Below are positions 1 through 10,340 of a stretch of DNA of 64,000 nt, piece by piece; positions within the stretch are counted from its first letter, which is position 1; the number at the start of each line of letters is the position of its first letter. The stretch lies in NCBI GenBank assembly GCA_038502055.1, contig JAXRKN010000040.1, forward strand, positions 6,842,001 through 6,906,000. The letters run 5' to 3'. Origin of the DNA: Tanytarsus gracilentus. Lineage: Eukaryota; Arthropoda; Insecta; Diptera; Chironomidae. The notes below the pieces were generated by a model. It was not told where the DNA came from. It saw nothing but the letters and a program-made list of their open reading frames with translations, and searched no databases. A program made the translations under genes and the position numbers.

Positions 1-3000
1 TCAAGGGCTGGCCGGAAATGGAGCGCCACCGTCTAGTGCCAACAACCTTGATATCATTCAAGGTATGAACTCTTTTCTCATAATTGTTGGATCTTTTCAT
101 TCGAAAAAATCTTAATTGTTAAATAATATTTTTTTAAAGGCTGGTGTGAACATTTAGCAGACATTTTGTGGAACACTCGGGAGCAAATTAAAATGGTCTC
201 AAAGTATCGAAAGCAGCTGAATGTCGATGAGCAGAGCTTACCTGACTTTTTGCCAGAGCTCTTCAGCAAGGTTACAGGCTTATTGGAGCACCTAATAACA
301 CGCTCATTCATTATCGAGAAGCAGCCTCCTCAGGTGATGAAAACCAACACAAGGTAAATAATAACATCATTTTATACTATCATTACACAAATTTTAAATG
401 TATATTTTCCTTCAAAAGATTTGCTTCGACAGTGCGCTTGCTGATTGGAAATACATTGAATATCAAAATGAACAGCCCTTTGGTAAAAGTGACAATAGTT
501 TCGGAACAACAAGCGCAACAGACGCAGCAGACAAACAAGTGTTCTGAACATACTTGTGGTGAAATTCTCAATAGCACTGGAAATATGGAATATAATGAAA
601 CAACCAAACAACTATCAGTTAGTTTTCGTAACATGCAATTAAAGAAGATAAAACGAGCGGAAAAGAAAGGCACCGAGAGTGTCATGGATGAAAAATTTGC
701 ATTACTTTTTCAGTCTAGTTTCGCTATTGGTCATGGTGACCTTGTATTCTCAGTCTGGGCACTATCTTTACCCGTTGTGGTTATCGTGCATGGTAACCAG
801 GAACCACAATCATGGGCAACTATTACTTGGGATAATGCGTTTGCTGAAATCAATAGACAGCCTTTTGCTGTCCCCGATAAGGTAAAAAATATCAATTATA
901 TAAGTGTTTCTAAACGAAATTTATTTCTCAATTTAGGTACCATGGAATCGTCTTGCTGAAGCTCTCAACATGAAATTTCGTGCTTCGACTGGTCGCAATT
1001 TAACGCCAGAAAATTTGCACTTTTTATGCGAGAAGGGATTCAAGATGCAAGTTCCAATGCCAACGACAGATGAATATCAAATTACATGGTCTCAATTTTG
1101 CAAAGAGCCTCTACCAGATCGTACTTTTACTTTGTAATGTCGACTTTCTATAACTCCTATGGCTCTTAAAGCATTGAAAAGTTTCTTATTTTTTAGCTGG
1201 GAGTGGTTTTATGCTGCAATGAAAGTCACCAGAGAACATTTACGCGGACCATGGAATGATGGATCAATCGTCGGATTTATACATAAAAGAACGGCAGAGG
1301 ATTTGTTGCTCAAATGTCAGCGAGGTACATTTTTATTGCGCTTCTCAGACAGCGAATTGGGTAAGGAAAAAATAACTTTTAGGTGTATTACTCTATTGTA
1401 TTACTGATATTCTAACTAAACTTATATTATTATTAAAAATTATTTGAAACAGGTGGTATTACAATTGCATGGGTCAATGAAGGGAATGATGGAAACCCAT
1501 GTGTTTTGCATATTCAACCTTTTACGGCTAAGGATTTTGCAACCCGTTCGCTTTCTGATCGTATCCGAGATTTTGACGACTTAACAATTCTGTTTCCAAA
1601 TAAGGCAAAAAATGAAGCTTTTGATAAGTATACAACCCCAACGGGACAGGTCAAAAACAAGGACTACATCCCATCTGAAATACGTGCGATACTCTCAACT
1701 TCAAATAATTCGCAGAGCATCGGATATGCACATACACCCGCTTCATACATGCAGTCACCCGATCCTTCGCGAGATACTCCGTCTGTTCAGAGCGGGTGAG
1801 TTCTTTTTAAACTTAATTTGGTTTTAATTTATACCCTTACAAGTTTACAACCATTGTTTCATATTAGTTTAACTTATATTTTACGGTTGTATAATTTCTT
1901 GCATTCCTTAAAAGTTAAACCGCTCGACTTACTTCACGGGTTTTTGAAGTTAACAAAATTTCAAATATTTTACTCCTTTAAATAGTCTTTTTTTTTATTT
2001 ATAAAAATTAATGATTTCAGATAAATGTGTTTGTAAAATGCTGACAAGAATTATATTGCATGTTGACTTCTTTAAATTCTGCGGATTTTTTTATTTTATG
2101 AATTATGTTCAGAAATATATTACCTTTTAGAACTTAAACTCAAAACAGGAAGTTATTCATTTGTCCAAAGCAACAGTCGTTTTTCATATTTTTTTGACAG
2201 ACTGTTGCTGACGAGTGAAACTTTACCTGCTTTTATATTTTTTGTTGCGTTTATAAAAATTATGAGATCTAACATCATTGCAGTTATCAAAATAGCACCA
2301 TAATGCATCTTTAAGATTACGATTTCCTAAATGGGTGTTGCTATCATCCATTCAACACGGATTTCATGGAACAATATCCCTTTTGAATAATTACTAATAT
2401 AAAACTATTATTACACGTTCTACTTCGGACTATGATATTTCTCTCTGTTATTGTATGATGGCTTTTTTGGAATACAGGGAAAACTGTGTTAAATTGTTAA
2501 TGTGATATTTATAGATATGGAGAGATACTGTGAAAAGTTTTTGTGATGATGCAAACTTATGCCAAATCTGTGGATTAATATTTTGATTGTTGTATAGAAC
2601 GTTGAAAAATTTGTCTAAACGGTGTCAATTGAATACATGATCAATATTGACAGTAGCTATTAGGATTTACTAAAATAACATTTTTGGAAAACTTTATTAA
2701 CTCCAAAAAATAAATTATTATAAGTAAAACGAGTGTATTTTGAGTTGAAGGAAAAAGTCTCAAAAGTAAATAAATGAGAGTAAAATTTGGAGTTTTCTAA
2801 CAAAATTTATTTAGGACAAAACATAGCTACAGGAAAATAAAATAAAATTCAAATTGATATTAGATTAAACGTATACATATATGTTAAGCGCTAAAGCCTA
2901 GTCTTAAAACTAAATTATATTCATTAAGCTTAACTATAAGATGAACAGCTTTTCGTTTAAACCCAAAAAAGGCATTTTTGAGCACTCAATCAAAAAATTA

Positions 3001-3597
3001 GGTTCTTTTGAATTTAAAAAAAATCAATTTAAAACTTATCAAGTATCAAGAATATTTTTAGATCTTAATAAAATTCATTTCTATTAGAAAATATAAAGAT
3101 TTTGTCCTCAAATTGATTCATTTATTTAGCTCAATTCACATTTTTGGGTCTATGCGAAAAGCTTTTTAAATATGAATACTTAAAAAAGTACAAAACGGGG
3201 TATTCTTTTTAATTTATCAAGTAACATTTGATGTCTAAAATCTTGAAAAAATACAGATTTTTTGGTTTTTTAAACATCAACTTTGTTTGCACCAATTACA
3301 GATCTATTAAGTTATATTATAAGAACTCTTTTAATGTAAAACCATTAAAAGTAGAATAATCATTTTTAATGGCATGCTGTTCCTTATTCCACACACATTT
3401 TTAGAAATTTAGCTTAACTGAAACACATTTGTTGTTTTGATTAGTGTACAAGATTTTATTTTGTTCTTATTTTCTGTTTCCTTGTTGTTAGTTATGGATT
3501 GGATGACGGTCAATTGAATCCTATGAATCAAATTACTGGCATAGAAAATTTCGACCTTTCGCTTGAGAACATGGAAATGTATTCGTCATTCAATTAA
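1..3597 (+). CDS. Stat92E-like: STAT transcription factor, 3' part (7 exons seen, 5' end outside window)
   Basis: Signal transducer and activator of transcription of the JAK/STAT pathway. It is phosphorylated by JAK, dimerises through its SH2 domain and acts in the nucleus. Exons read from the sequence: <1-62, 140-353, 419-881, 937-1133, 1197-1360, 1453-1795, 3492-3597. All have GT-AG borders and compatible phases. In order they encode the end of the coiled-coil region (GWCEHLADILWNTREQIK), the DNA-binding domain (FASTVRLLIGN onward), the linker (FTFWEWFYAAMKVTREHL) and an SH2 domain with GTFLLRFSDSELGGITIAWV, whose FLLRFSDSE carries the phosphotyrosine-binding Arg. The likely activation tyrosine lies in NKDYIPSEI. 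After a 1.7-kb intron the last exon adds 35 residues ending MEMYSSFN. If that intron is retained, a TGA at 1797 ends the protein at once. The start and N-terminal domain are outside the window. Family call is secure; orthology to Drosophila Stat92E is inferred. Confidence 0.95.
1796..3491 (+). other. Last intron of the STAT gene
   Basis: AT-rich intron between exons ending AGCGG and starting TTATGG. The donor is GTGAGT and the acceptor TTGTTGTTAG. I see no other gene, RNA or recognisable repeat in it. Confidence 0.8.
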
Positions 3598-4665
3598 AAA
3601 ATCTACATGCATGCAGCTGTTGGAACTTCCATTATTTTTATTTTTTTTAAATCAAAATTAGAACACAATTTTTCTAAAGTAAACAAACAAAAATGTTAGC
3701 ATTAATTTATAAGGACGGTTGAAGTGTGGTAAATTAATGTTCTTTTTTACTTAAATACATAGATATTAAGTTTTTTGTATTTTAAACTCATTATTTTTGC
3801 ATTTACTGTGCTTTTCAAAAATTATCGGTTCATTGCGTGATAAAATGTCATTTTCCCATAAGTGTTTGTAATATTTTTTCGCATTATATACTGTATGAAT
3901 GTTAAGGTTACAAAAAAAATTTGACTTTTTAAGCACATCCATCTTGTTGGAAATTGAGTTAGTGAACACAGTGAGGAGTGTTTGTTCTATAATATTTCTT
4001 TTTTATATAAGTGGATAAATTTAGTAGATGTCTGATTATTATTTGATATTTTGAAGGTTTTCAAAGCGAAAAAGAAATTCATATGTTCATAATAATTTTT
4101 AACTCTATTTTCTTGAACAAAATACAACTGTCCATATCCAGATACATAAAAGTGAAGAATTTCCTATTGTTCGATTTAAAAATTCTTATAATAGCGTGTG
4201 AAATTTTTTAAATGTTTCTCGTTAAAACAATTGGATTTTTTACACGCGTAAATCTATTTCAATTATCATTAATTTTTTTATATTTCAAATATAAATTTTA
4301 TTATATTTTTAATGCTTACATGAGTAACTCATGTCATGTTGCATGACCTCTGCAGAAAGTTTAAAAATAATTTTCTGAGTGCCATAACTCCCATGGCGTT
4401 TAAGCTTGAGTCAATAAAAAATTCAATTATGCGCCTCTTCAGATGGGCCAAATTTTTTAATATGGTCTCCTATCTTTCCACCCGAGATTATTTTAAAATT
4501 AAATGAAACTTTGTAGGGACACTAAATTGCAACGATTTTAAGTGAGCAAAAAAATAAATGGCATCTGTTATATGTTAATTGAAGCATTTTTCTAGTTTTA
4601 TTTATTTCAGCTTTTAGTTCCAGAAGGTTAAGTAAATATTTTTAAGTACACTTTTACATAAACTT
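3598..4665. other. Convergent 3' intergenic region between STAT and the SLC6 gene
   Basis: AT-rich DNA between the two stop codons. It should hold both 3' UTRs. Short open frames here are low-complexity and lack family similarity. No mobile element recognised. Confidence 0.7.
4597..4606 (-). terminator. Overlapping AATAAA poly(A) signals for the SLC6 gene
   Basis: On the minus strand two overlapping AATAAA hexamers lie about 60-70 bases after the stop codon of the SLC6-like gene, a normal distance for a short 3' UTR. Confidence 0.55.
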
Positions 4666-7600
4666 TTATAGTTCTGTCGAAAATTCATCGTAGTTTTTCA
4701 TTATTGTGCAATTAAAGTTTTGTCTATTAAATTGACGTTGGACGGATACTTGTTGGCTCCAATAAATATCACTATTGTCTCGCTTCTCAAGTGGAACTCG
4801 TTGAAGGTTTAATGTCTGTTTACTTGGGTTTGAGATTCTGATTGGAATGCTTTGGTAAGAATTTAAGAAGGATTGACCATCAAAGTTTTTCGAAGTCGTT
4901 AGTTTGTCGTATCCAATATCCTCCTCTATTGCTGAGTCACCAAATAATGAATCGCTACAGTTTGATGCTCTGTTAAGTGCAAGTGGGTACTTATTCTCGG
5001 ACATTCCATATTTAGTGTGTGAATATTGACCCTTCTTTATAGAGCTCGTCCAGTCTTTTGTCCCTCTTCTTTAATTTTAAAATAAGTAAACTGATATATG
5101 TATTTCAAAAAAATTAATTGTCTTTCATACCTCCTTAAAGTAAAATCGCGATAGCCTCCGTTGCATACCTATTTAAAGTAAAATTAATTATTAACTTCAA
5201 ACTAATTAACTGAGATTAAAAATACATACAGTTTTCCAATTTTTCCAAGCATGTCTCACTATTGGATCAGCAGGACCCCAATCTTTTGAGGGAAGGGTGG
5301 CTTCGCGTATTTTATTACAAGTGTTGTAGTCTATTTGCTTAGTAGTTTCATAGATTGCAAAATAAATGAATAAAATTGCGCAAATCAGAAAAGGTAACCA
5401 ATTTTCATGAAAGTCAAAAGTTGATGTTGTTAGGTAGAATGTAAAAAAGCTTATTAAAAATATGGGAACACTCGTCCAAAGAAAAAGCCAGCATTTCTTT
5501 ATCGGTCGGCCGATGGAAAATTCTAAATCTATGGATATGGAATTGGTACCGTATACCCAAGTCGTGCCTATGTGTTCTAAGGTGAGGGAGCAAATTAAAA
5601 AAACGCCTGTCCAGTAAAAATCAAGAAGTTGAGCAAGATAAAATTTTGGGTAAATAAGACATAATATTGAGATGACCATCGGAACAATACACATCGTGCT
5701 TCTCAATTTTTGTCGAAAAAAGCTGGATAGTGTGTACATTGTAATAGAAAGAGAAATGAGGCAGGAAAACAAGATCATCAGATAGCTTAAAATGGGTATA
5801 AGATGCCTCCATTTGTCCGATTCTTCGAATGCACGATCATAGATTGAAGTGATAGCAGAAAGATCAGGGAATGGTTGTTTCATAACTGTTGCTGAGTTAT
5901 TGTTTTGACCAAAAGTTGTCATAAAGTACGCTGTTGCAACAATCGAAATTAAAAAATTAAAGCAAATATAAAGACTGCTCATCCGCATCACGTCTCCTTT
6001 AAAAAAATATTTTATTAGTTTATAGAATCATGAAAATAGTTAAGTTTTTACAACCTTTATGAAGAAGCTTTCCGGTGACTACTCCGACACTTCCTGTGCC
6101 AATCTGTGTTGAAAGAATAACTTGTACGAGAGCATTGAACCATGGACCACTTTGTTTTAGCAAGGAAAAATTGAACGGCCACAGTTGTGGCCATGCAAAT
6201 TTGTGGCTAATTGTATTTGTCAATTGCCAAGTCGTTTGAAAAAGCAAAAGTGCTAATGTACTCGTTCCAAAAAAAATTACAGATTTCATTATGATCCGTT
6301 TACTTGTAGTCCTTAAAATAAATTAAATATTTTATGAAACGGCAATTTTTAATTAAAATTAAAATTCCTTACGCGACCATAATGATGAACCAAACGGAAC
6401 AAACACCGATAGCTAGAGCGCCAAAACTTTGCGGTGAATCGTAAATTGAACGAAGAAAACTATTTTCCAAACATATCTGTCCTGTTGTTGGTTTTTCTTC
6501 ATATCCTAATTCAATTACCTACAAAAGCGAAATTTTCAGGGATTTAAACCGATTCATTTGAGTCGAGCGAGTGAGTCGACTCTTAGAGTCGATTGGCCAA
6601 AAAGCGCAAACGACTCGAACCGGCTCGAGCCGATTGAAAAAAAACGCAATCGACTCGAGTCGGTTCGAGCCGATTGGAAAAAAACGCAATCGACTCGAGT
6701 CGACTCACTCGGTTTAAATGCCTGGAAATTTTTATAGGCATAAATAGTATTACTGTGAAAAAATTATAGCTACATTACATTACGGAAGACAGTAGATGGG
6801 CACTGTGGAAAAGGCACTGAAGAGAAAAATAATTGGCCTATGTACAGGAGTACAAGTGATGAATGCATAGATATCCAAAGACATTCAATAAAACCACCTA
6901 ATCGACCCATCACAGCGGCTCCTTTAAAGAAAGGAGATATTTTCCAGATATGCGCTGATGATTGTCCCAAAAATTGTCCTAGCGACATTTCCAAAAGAAC
7001 GACTGGAATTCCGATAATGCTCAAAAAAAATATATATGGCACTAAGAATGCTAGTCCATGTCGCTCAAGTTCACGAGGAAATCGCACAAGATTTGCGTAG
7101 TTCAAATTTAAGCAAAATATTGTGTAATGAATGATTGAGCATCGAGTCTGAAATTGTATGAAAAAATGTTTCAAAATCCACTCATGGGTATTGCCGCGTA
7201 CCCAACATATCAGATCAGTATTTGAAAATCAAGTTCATAAAAAATTAAGGCTTATATTTGACTCTAGGCTTTAAGAACCTAAGTCCTAAGTACCTCGGAT
7301 CTATTCCATCCTACTCGGCATCAAAAGACGAGTTTAACGATACCCATGAAGTCATAGTTCTGAAAAATGGACATTATGGCTGTCTGTGGCACTGCTGGCC
7401 GGCCATCATGGACATTCCTCAAAAATCATGTACGTCAATCGATTCCTGGTCAAATTACGAATCAATGTCAATCGATTCCTGGTCAAATTACGAGTTCAAC
7501 GATACCCATGAAGCCATCTAAAAGAAAATTTGTATGAAAAATGGACATTATGGCCGTCCGTGGCACGACCTATGGTCATGACTCGAAAAATTCCTAAAAT

Positions 7601-7939
7601 GGGCTAATATAGACCCTAAGAGCTACCATCTGGCGAAAACTAGAAGTCTCTATCTGGTCCAGGGACCGAAATCTCGATGGAACAGACGGACGGACGGAAA
7701 GATGAGTATATAAGCGTTACCACAAATTTGTTGGGTTACGCTAAAAAGAGAGCAGCTGAAGGCAGAAATTTTTAGAGCATATTTAAAGAATTATTAATTA
7801 CCTGTTCGTCTTTCCTTGTTTGTATAAGTTTTATAGTTGAATCATTCTGCGTTAAAGTTTCCATGTTGTTGAAATCTGAACTCGTGGTCCAAACTCGAGA
7901 ACAACTGGGATCATATTTTGAATCTGATTTATACACCAT
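4666..7939 (-). CDS. Divergent SLC6 (sodium/neurotransmitter symporter family) transporter
   Basis: Membrane transporter of the SLC6 (SNF) family. Minus-strand exons: 7939-7802, 7147-6779, 6518-6373, 6311-6055, 5996-5230, 5168-5131, 5068-4666. All phases agree and sum to 2118 nt (705 residues plus stop), close to family length. After a polar N-terminus, TM1 holds NYANLVRFP, matching the SLC6 signature GNVWRFP with the Na-site Asn and gate Arg kept. TM2 is LAFLVPYIFF and TM3 IECLWISMHSS. The TM6 region reads QIGTGSVG. The C-terminal half includes TTWVYGTNS and KDWGPADP, matching family WVYG and DWGP. TM1 lacks the usual Trp and the Gly-rich NGGGAF. TM8 reads LISLSITMYT, without the usual Asp-Ser of the second sodium site. 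It may therefore be an atypical or non-neurotransmitter carrier. Substrate unknown. One donor (GTTGTA at 6054) is weak. Introns contain mobile elements at 6537 and 7161. Confidence 0.88.
6537..6724. mobile_element. 188-bp hAT-type MITE with CGACTCGAGTCG palindromes
   Basis: Terminal inverted repeats CAGGGATTTAAACCGA (left) and CAGGCATTTAAACCGAG (right, read inward) are flanked by the perfect 8-bp duplication GAAATTTT (6529-6536 and 6725-6732). The TIR starting CAGG and the 8-bp duplication are hAT hallmarks. The interior is a string of CGACTCGAGTCG-like palindromes and spacers such as AAAAACGCAATCGACTCG. No coding capacity. It sits in an SLC6 intron. A related but rearranged end lies at 58663. 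Confidence 0.85.
7161..7748 (+). mobile_element. R1 repeat copy in the first SLC6 intron
   Basis: Begins AAAAAATGTTTCAAAATCCA and ends TTGGGTTACGCTAAAAAG. Other R1 copies lie at 19919, 23606, 31104 (reverse), 42636 (fragment) and 60238 (reverse). Order of parts: a short hairpin near the left end (CCCACACGTGGG in better copies), then the roughly 120-bp unit with GTTCAACGATACCCATGAAG and CAATCGATTCCTGGTC, then CTACCATCTGGCGAAAAC, a GACGGACGGACGG run and the right end. No coding capacity: the longest open frames are repeat-derived. Confidence 0.75.
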
Positions 7940-8367
7940 TTTTCTATTTTTATTTTAAACAAAAAGCTTGATTTATTTATCGTTATTTTTTTCTTAAATT
8001 ATGTTTAACTTACAAAATTAGATCGAGACAATTTCAACACAAAAATATAAATCAAAACATTTTAAGAATCTAACAAATGTTTGAGAAATAACAATTCCTG
8101 ATGATCGTTTGTGTACTAAAATGTATTAAGTGCTAATCGAGGGGTTATCCACGACTCTGAATCATTTTCGTAAAATTGAATTTATTTTCGCATAAAAACT
8201 GAGCAATGAAATAAAGAGAAAACAAATTTTTAAATTTACAATGATAGTTACAAATTTTATTTTTCGAGTATATTCGAGTAGTCGACTCAAAAATTTTTGG
8301 CGCCGAGATTTGAGGAAAAAAATTAAGAAAATTCAATTTCATTTCTTTAATTTACTTATGTTTTGTT
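7749..8367. other. First SLC6 exon and upstream AT-rich sequence
   Basis: Contains the first SLC6 coding exon (7802-7939) and about 430 bases upstream of its ATG, the likely 5' UTR and promoter. No clear TATA or initiator could be assigned. Confidence 0.5.
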
Positions 8368-8383
8368 GGTCTTGAAAAAGACC
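8368..8383 (-). terminator. Histone mRNA 3' stem-loop
   Basis: On the minus strand the 16-mer GGTCTTTTTCAAGACC forms a perfect 6-bp stem with loop TTTC, flanked by A/C-rich bases. It matches the replication-dependent histone mRNA consensus (GGYYYU-UHUH-ARRRCC). It begins 18 nt after the stop codon of the H3-like frame, a normal spacing. Such stem-loops bind SLBP and direct 3' cleavage without polyadenylation. Confidence 0.8.
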
Positions 8384-8401
8384 GTTTTATTTAGGTTTGA
8401 T

Positions 8402-8662
8402 TTAAACTCGTTCTCCTCGGATACGGCGTGCAAGCTGTATGTCCTTTGACATGATTGTAACACGTTTAGCATGAATTGCACAAAGATTAGTGTCCTCGAA
8501 TAGCCCAACAAGATATGCTTCGCTTGCCTCTTGAAGTGCTAATACTGCAGTTGATTGAAATCTCAGGTCCTGCTTGAAATCTTGTGCAATTTCCCGTACG
8601 AGTCGTTGAAATGGAAGTTTGCAAATGAGCAATTCAGTCGATTTTTGATATCGCACAGTGGG
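8402..8662 (-). pseudogene. Histone H3 core lacking the N-terminal tail
   Basis: From RYQKSTELL to RGERV this frame covers the whole H3 histone fold (alpha-N to C-terminus) with only about six differences from canonical H3: R to C in LLICKLPF, T to Q in DFKQDLRF, S to T and M to L in QSTAVLALQ, P to S in TIMSKDIQL, and final A to V. Upstream it reads FPTV, resembling PGTV of H3 with the next six residues deleted, then loses similarity. No in-frame ATG lies between the upstream TGA and the fold, and the tail (about residues 1-45) is absent. The 3' stem-loop is kept, so it derives from a replication-dependent H3 gene by DNA-level copying rather than from a polyadenylated mRNA. A TTTTCAG acceptor-like site just upstream leaves open an exon of a spliced variant. 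Pseudogene is more likely. Confidence 0.75.
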
Positions 8663-8824
8663 AAACCTAATACTGAAAATCGGCCATCACTCTCAAAATT
8701 GACTCAAATTAACATTTGAAGCTTCAGAAACTGATAATAAGGTAAGATGGTATTTATATTGATTTTATGAATCAGTTCCAATTAAAAAGCCTCATTGAAT
8801 TTATATAGGGGCCAAAAGTTTTCA

Positions 8825-9823
8825 CAAGGGGTCCCCAACTCCCATATAAATCCATATAAATTTATATGGAATTTATATGGATATAAAATTTATATGCCAT
8901 ATAAAATTTATATGCCATATAAAAATTTATATGGCATATAAATTTGTATGAAAACCATATAAATTTTATATCCATATAAATTTTATATGGATTTATATGG
9001 ATTTATATGGATCTTTAATATGGAACACAAAATGTTTTTTATTATTAATGGAACTTTATTTAAGTTGAATGAAGTAATCGATTCAAGTCAATTCAAATCA
9101 ATTGCGGATTTTATGTGTAAATTTGATTTATTTTTTCTGAGCCAAGATCAGTGAAGTGAGATCTGGTGCTGGAAGTGACATCCAGTCAATCTAAGTTTCA
9201 GTGCTGGAAATGAGATCCAGTCAATCTAAGTTTCAGTGCTGGAAGTGAGATCCAGTCAATCTAAATTTCAGTGCTGGAAGTGAGTCTAGTCAACGTGAGA
9301 TCCAGTGCTGGAAGTGAGATCCAGTCAATCTAATTTTCAGTGCCGGAAGTGAGATCCAGTCAAATTAGGATCAAGTGCTGGATGACAGTTCTTGTGGAAC
9401 CAAACTTAAATTCCAGTGCTGCATACAATTTGGTTCCACAAGAACTGTCATCCAGCACTCGATCCTAAACTGACTGGATCTTACTTCCAGCACTGAAAAT
9501 TAGATTGACTGGATGTCACTTCCAGCACTGTATCGTACGTTGTCTTGATCTCACTTCCAGCACTCCATCTTACGTTGACTGGACTCACTTCCAGCACTGA
9601 AATTTATATTGACTGGATCTCACTTCCAAAATTGCAGCTTATATTGACTGGATGCCACTTCCAGCACCAGATCTCACTTCACTGGATCTCACTTTCACAA
9701 AATTTTAAAGATCCATATAAATCCATATAAAAATTTATATGCCATATAAATTTTATATGGCATATAAATATTTATATGGCATATAAATTTATATGGATTT
9801 ATATGGGAGTTGGGGACCCCTTG
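8825..9823. mobile_element. 999-bp foldback hAT-type element with nested inverted minisatellite
   Basis: TIRs CAAGGGGTCCCCAACTCCCA, in opposite orientation at the two ends, are flanked by the exact 8-bp duplication AGTTTTCA (8817-8824 and 9824-9831). The terminal sequence matches the widespread hAT end CAGGGGTCCCCAA. Each arm is built from ATATAAAT/ATTTATAT palindromes. The core (about 9130-9690) has a 30-40-bp minisatellite with CTGGAAGTGAGATCCAGTCA in its left half and the reverse complement in its right half. At the centre, 9378-9408 and 9428-9458 are perfect inverted copies. The whole element could fold as one long hairpin. No coding capacity. Confidence 0.88.
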
Positions 9824-10340
9824 AGTTTTCATTATAATCCTTTTTTTTTTCAAAGGTTACTTTATATTGAAATCTTATTTATTGTAATCTTCATACAAAA
9901 TCATAGAAATAAGGTTCACTTTATTTTTCAAATATCAAGCAAATAGGCAAAAATATGCAAACCAAACTAGTTGGGACTTTATATTTAAGTATCAATCTAT
10001 AATTTATCTCTCCTTAAACTTATACTTCTATCCACTCCAACTCTTAACTTGATGATTGAGAAACAAAAACAATTTTCACACATAGAATTATATTATACGT
10101 TAGTGATCCAATTTCAAACACGATGGATCACTTTTCCGAAGGGCTAAATAGAGAAATTCAAAAACTTTCATATAAAAATTACTCAGTTTCCGAGGGGCGG
10201 TGAAGATTTTTAAATTTCGTAACGGTCATGTAAGGTATCTTAATTCTACGTGTCAATTTTCATTTAAAGTGTAATAATATCAAGAAATCTCAAAAAAAAA
10301 TTATTTTTACCTAATTTTAATTATTGCTGTGATTTTAAAA
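9824..10340. other. Upstream region of Eogt
   Basis: AT-rich, unique-looking DNA between the foldback element and the Eogt ATG. It should contain the promoter and 5' UTR; I could not place a core promoter element. No other feature seen. Confidence 0.5.

Noticed and set aside
7258..7521. 87-codon open frame on the plus strand
   Set aside because: It is a reading of the R1 tandem core; its internal peptide repeat only reflects the DNA repeat.
9130..9690. Spaced repeats that at first look like a CRISPR array
   Set aside because: Unit and spacer lengths vary, orientation flips at the centre, and the block lies inside a TIR-bounded transposable element in insect-type DNA.
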